The notes beneath the pieces are model-generated. The model had not been told where the DNA came from. It saw nothing but the letters and a program-made list of their open reading frames with translations, and did not search any database. A stretch of 64,000 nt of DNA from Pseudarthrobacter siccitolerans. Its GTDB lineage: Bacteria > Actinomycetota > Actinomycetes > Actinomycetales > Micrococcaceae. Position 1 is the stretch's first letter, and each line of letters starts with the position of its first letter. The position numbers and the translations under genes were made by a program. This document shows, one piece after another, positions 61,835 through 64,000 of the stretch. The stretch lies in assembly GCF_001046895.1 (NCBI RefSeq), contig NZ_CAQI01000059.1:1-64000 (forward strand). The letters are read 5' to 3'.

Positions 61835-63337
61835 TCAGGTTTCGGGGTCTTCGTTGAGTGCTTTCGGCTTGCGCAGCTTGAGCAGCGGGCTGAAGACGAT
61901 CAGCAGGCCAAGGCCGATCAGGACGGCGGAGATGGGGCGGCTGGTGAAGATGCTGAAGTCGCCCTGGGAGATTTCGAGCGATTCGCGCAGCGAGCGTTCC
62001 ATGAGCGGGCCGAGCACCAGGGTCAGCACCATGGGTGCCAGCGGGATGTCCAGGTGGCGAAGGGCGAGGCCGAGGAGGCCGAAACCGATCATCACGAAGA
62101 CATCGAAGACGCTGAAGTTGATGGTGTAGGCGCCGATCACCATAAACAGCAGGATCAGAGCGGTGAGGATCGACTGTGGCACGCGGAGAATGGAGGTCCA
62201 CAGGCCCACCAGCGGCACGTTCAGCAGCAGCAGGAGCAGGTTTCCGATGAACAGGCTGGCGATGATGGCCCAGGCGATCTCGGAGTGTTCCGTGAACAGG
62301 GTGGGCCCCGGGGTGAGGCCCTGCTGGAGGAAGGCGCCCATCAGCACCGCGATGGTAGGTGAGGCCGGGATGCCCAGGGTGAACAGCGGGATCAGGGCCG
62401 CGTTCGCGTGGGAATTATTGGCTGTTTCCGGGCCGGCGACACCTTCGATGGCACCCTTGCCCAGCTCGCTGCGGTGGCGGGAAAACTTCTTTTCCGCACC
62501 GTAGGCCAGCAGTGAGGACACGGAACCGGTCATGCCCGGGATGAGCCCCAGGCCGAAGCCGATACCGGTGCCGCGGGCCATGGCCGGGGCGCTCCGGCGC
62601 CATTCGTTGCCGGTGGGGAGCAGTGAGCGGAAGTTGGGTGCGTGCACCGCGGCCGGCTGGTCGCCTTTGCGGTAGGACAGGAGTTCGGAGAGCCCGAAGA
62701 CGCCCACGATGACGGCGACGAAGCTGACACCGTCCAGGAGCCGGTCCATGCCGAACGTGAACCGGGGCGCACCGGCGACCGGGTCGATGCCGACCATGGC
62801 GATGAGGAGGCCCAGGGCGCCGGAGATGACTGCTTTGACCATGGATTTCCCGGCGAGGGCGACGAGCAGGGAGATGCCCACCACCATCAGGGCAAAGAAT
62901 TCAGGTGGTCCTACGAGCAGACCCAGCTCTCCCAGGGGCTTGGCGGCCGCCACCAGGCCGATGGTGGCTACGGTTCCGCCCACGAAGGAGCCGACGGCGG
63001 CGATGGTCAGGGCGGCTCCGGCCTTGCCGATCTTGGTCATGGCGTAGCCGTCGATGGTGGTGATGGCCGAGGCAGCTTCGCCGGGGGTGTTCAGCAGGAC
63101 GCTGGTGATGGTTCCCCCGTAAGCGGTGCCGTAGAAGATGGCGCAGAGCATGATGATCGCGCCGGTCGCGTCCAGGTTCATGGTGAGGGGAATGAGCAGC
63201 GCGACGCCGGCTACGGGGCCGATGCCGGGCAGCACGCCGATGACCGTGCCGAGCAGGCAGCCCAGGAAGGCAAAAAGCAGGTTTTGCCAGGTCATGGCGG
63301 CCGCGAAGCCGTTGAGGAGTTCGTTGAGGGTATCCAC
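61835..63337 (-). CDS. Tripartite tricarboxylate transporter large membrane subunit (TctA-like)
   Basis: A 500-residue polytopic permease. The N-terminal conserved segment is FLGCLLGTVIGVLPGIGPVA and its companions are AIFYGTAYGGTITSVLLNTP, GEAASAITTIDGYAM and FGLGLIPGMTGSVSSLLAYG, with IEGVAGPETANNSHANAALI. All are hallmark TctA repeats. GTG 63335-63337 starts right after the tctB stop (2-bp gap). Translocates the substrate delivered by the TctC-like protein using a cation gradient. Confidence 0.94.
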   Translation of the reverse strand: MDTLNELLNGFAAAMTWQNLLFAFLGCLLGTVIGVLPGIGPVAGVALLIPLTMNLDATGAIIMLCAIFYGTAYGGTITSVLLNTPGEAASAITTIDGYAMTKIGKAGAALTIAAVGSFVGGTVATIGLVAAAKPLGELGLLVGPPEFFALMVVGISLLVALAGKSMVKAVISGALGLLIAMVGIDPVAGAPRFTFGMDRLLDGVSFVAVIVGVFGLSELLSYRKGDQPAAVHAPNFRSLLPTGNEWRRSAPAMARGTGIGFGLGLIPGMTGSVSSLLAYGAEKKFSRHRSELGKGAIEGVAGPETANNSHANAALIPLFTLGIPASPTIAVLMGAFLQQGLTPGPTLFTEHSEIAWAIIASLFIGNLLLLLLNVPLVGLWTSILRVPQSILTALILLFMVIGAYTINFSVFDVFVMIGFGLLGLALRHLDIPLAPMVLTLVLGPLMERSLRESLEISQGDFSIFTSRPISAVLIGLGLLIVFSPLLKLRKPKALNEDPET

Positions 63338-63339
63338 GT

Positions 63340-63843
63340 TCAGAGTCCGATCGTGTTCAGCAGGGGAAAGGCCGAGACGGGCAGGGACACGTTCAGTCCG
63401 TAGTTGAAGGCGTAGAACGCGCCGACGCTGCCGGCGAGGGCAGTGATCAGGGACGAGGGCCAGCCCCTGCGGCCGCGCAGCTTCAGGTGGTACATGAGGA
63501 AGAGGAACATGCCGAGCTGGAAGCCGAGCAGGTCCAGGACCACCGCGAGGACCACCAGGCTCAGGACGACGGCGATGACCAGTCCGCGATCGACGCCTTC
63601 TGCGGTCTGGCTGGGCCGGCGGAGTTCCTGGATCAGCCAGACAACAGCCATGGCCACCAGGACGGCGCCCATGGCGAAAGGAAACAGGCCGGGGCCCGGG
63701 CCCAGAGACGTCCAGAGGCCGAGATCGACCGAGGTGGCCAGGACGTAAGCGCCCACAGCCGCGAACGCGCCAATACCGGCCAACACAGACGGCGCCACCC
63801 GGGCAGGGCTCACGGGTTTGGCTGTGACTGACTCCGTTGTCAT
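63340..63843 (-). CDS. Tripartite tricarboxylate transporter small membrane subunit (TctB-like)
   Basis: A 167-residue protein with four helices: APSVLAGIGAFAAVGAYVLA, LFPFAMGAVLVAMAVVWLIQ, LVIAVVLSLVVLAVVLDLLG and a last helix near residues 128-150. The G-P-G-x-F/L-P-F segment (SLGPGPGLFPFAMG) is the TctB signature. First gene of the leftward carboxylate operon; its promoter must lie in the 133 bp between it and the divergent gene at 63977, where the palindrome is. Confidence 0.92.
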   Translation of the reverse strand: MTTESVTAKPVSPARVAPSVLAGIGAFAAVGAYVLATSVDLGLWTSLGPGPGLFPFAMGAVLVAMAVVWLIQELRRPSQTAEGVDRGLVIAVVLSLVVLAVVLDLLGFQLGMFLFLMYHLKLRGRRGWPSSLITALAGSVGAFYAFNYGLNVSLPVSAFPLLNTIGL

Positions 63844-63864
63844 GGGTTCCTTCTCCGTGTATCC

Positions 63865-63901
63865 GTTTCATTCTGCGTTGGTGTATTTCACAGAATGAAA
63901 C
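63865..63901. promoter_or_regulatory. GTTTCATTCTG / CAGAATGAAAC palindrome before the tct operon
   Basis: Two perfect 11-bp arms (63865-63875 and 63891-63901) are separated by 15 bp. A third half-site, AGAATGAAA, lies at 63966-63974, directly before the divergent start. Spaced TTTCATTCT/AGAATGAAA dyads fit an IclR- or GntR-type regulator. One protein could thus repress the tct operon and its own gene. Confidence 0.65.
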
Positions 63902-63976
63902 TATATTGCGTACAGAGAAATAGTGACAGCAGACACAGTCGCTGTCAAGCGCAAGGAACTTACATAGAATGAAAGG

Positions 63977-64000
63977 ATGGCGATGACGACATCGACGGAA
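63977..64000 (+). CDS. First eight codons of a divergent gene, possibly the operon regulator
   Basis: ATG 63977 opens MAMTTSTE and runs off the window. AAAGG lies close before it, within the third operator half-site. A regulator (for example IclR-type) divergent from a tct operon is common, but the eight residues show no family feature. An in-frame ATG at 63983 is an alternative start. Confidence 0.4.

Overview
The window is GC-rich and densely coded. Its gene families (mycofactocin cluster, tandem peptide-type ABC importers, LacI/MalFG-type sugar operons, tripartite tricarboxylate transporter) suggest an actinobacterium, most likely an Arthrobacter/Pseudarthrobacter-type member of the Micrococcaceae. 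This assignment comes from recognising protein families by eye; no database search was run. No rRNA, tRNA or CRISPR array was seen.

Left part (1 to about 26.2 kb) reads as an accessory region, with longer non-coding gaps, decayed genes and more relaxed base composition. It opens with a truncated SMP-30/gluconolactonase-like gene, a twice-frameshifted IS5-family transposase remnant, an MFS transporter and a divergent LysR regulator. Its centrepiece is a complete mycofactocin locus: mftR divergent from mftA-mftB-mftC-mftD-mftE, an extra unrecognised ~106-aa gene, then mftF and mftG. MftA is the 37-aa precursor ending in IDGMCGVY. MftB and MftC deliver and modify its C-terminal Val-Tyr, MftE releases the dipeptide core, MftD oxidises it, MftF glycosylates it, and MftG is expected to reoxidise the cofactor. 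Downstream are an intact mycofactocin-coupled SDR, wreckage of an aldehyde dehydrogenase and other SDRs, an F420-reductase-like Rossmann protein and a protein with two TetR domains in one chain. A peptide-type ABC importer (with DppD and DppF fused) follows, together with an LLM flavin monooxygenase and an AraC-type regulator.

Middle part (26.2 to 49.2 kb) is compact. It holds ilvD and a divergent MmyB-type regulator, then a glycoside-use region. One operon encodes a second peptide-type ABC importer (DppC fused to DppD) and an alpha-L-rhamnosidase; a GH1 beta-glucosidase is divergent from it. Next come an aldose 1-epimerase, a LacI regulator and a divergent seven-gene operon with sugar ABC binding protein, two permeases, two Gfo/Idh/MocA dehydrogenases, a TIM-barrel isomerase/epimerase and a ThuA-like protein. 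That set resembles pathways that oxidise sugars to 3-keto glycosides. The LacI/ABC control region carries a CRP/GlxR-like palindrome beside a perfect LacI-type palindrome.

Right part (49.2 to 64 kb) has an AraC / VOC / UvrA-like / VOC cluster, a small STAS-like protein, a MOSC protein, and a GntR-MFS operon divergent from an SDR across a 32-bp palindrome. It ends with an eight-gene operon read leftward: TctB, TctA, TctC, an RraA-like protein, a beta-hydroxyacid-dehydrogenase-like protein, a TRAP/DctM-type permease, a small membrane protein and a cyclase-family hydrolase. Upstream is an 11-bp-arm palindrome and the first codons of a divergent gene, possibly its regulator.
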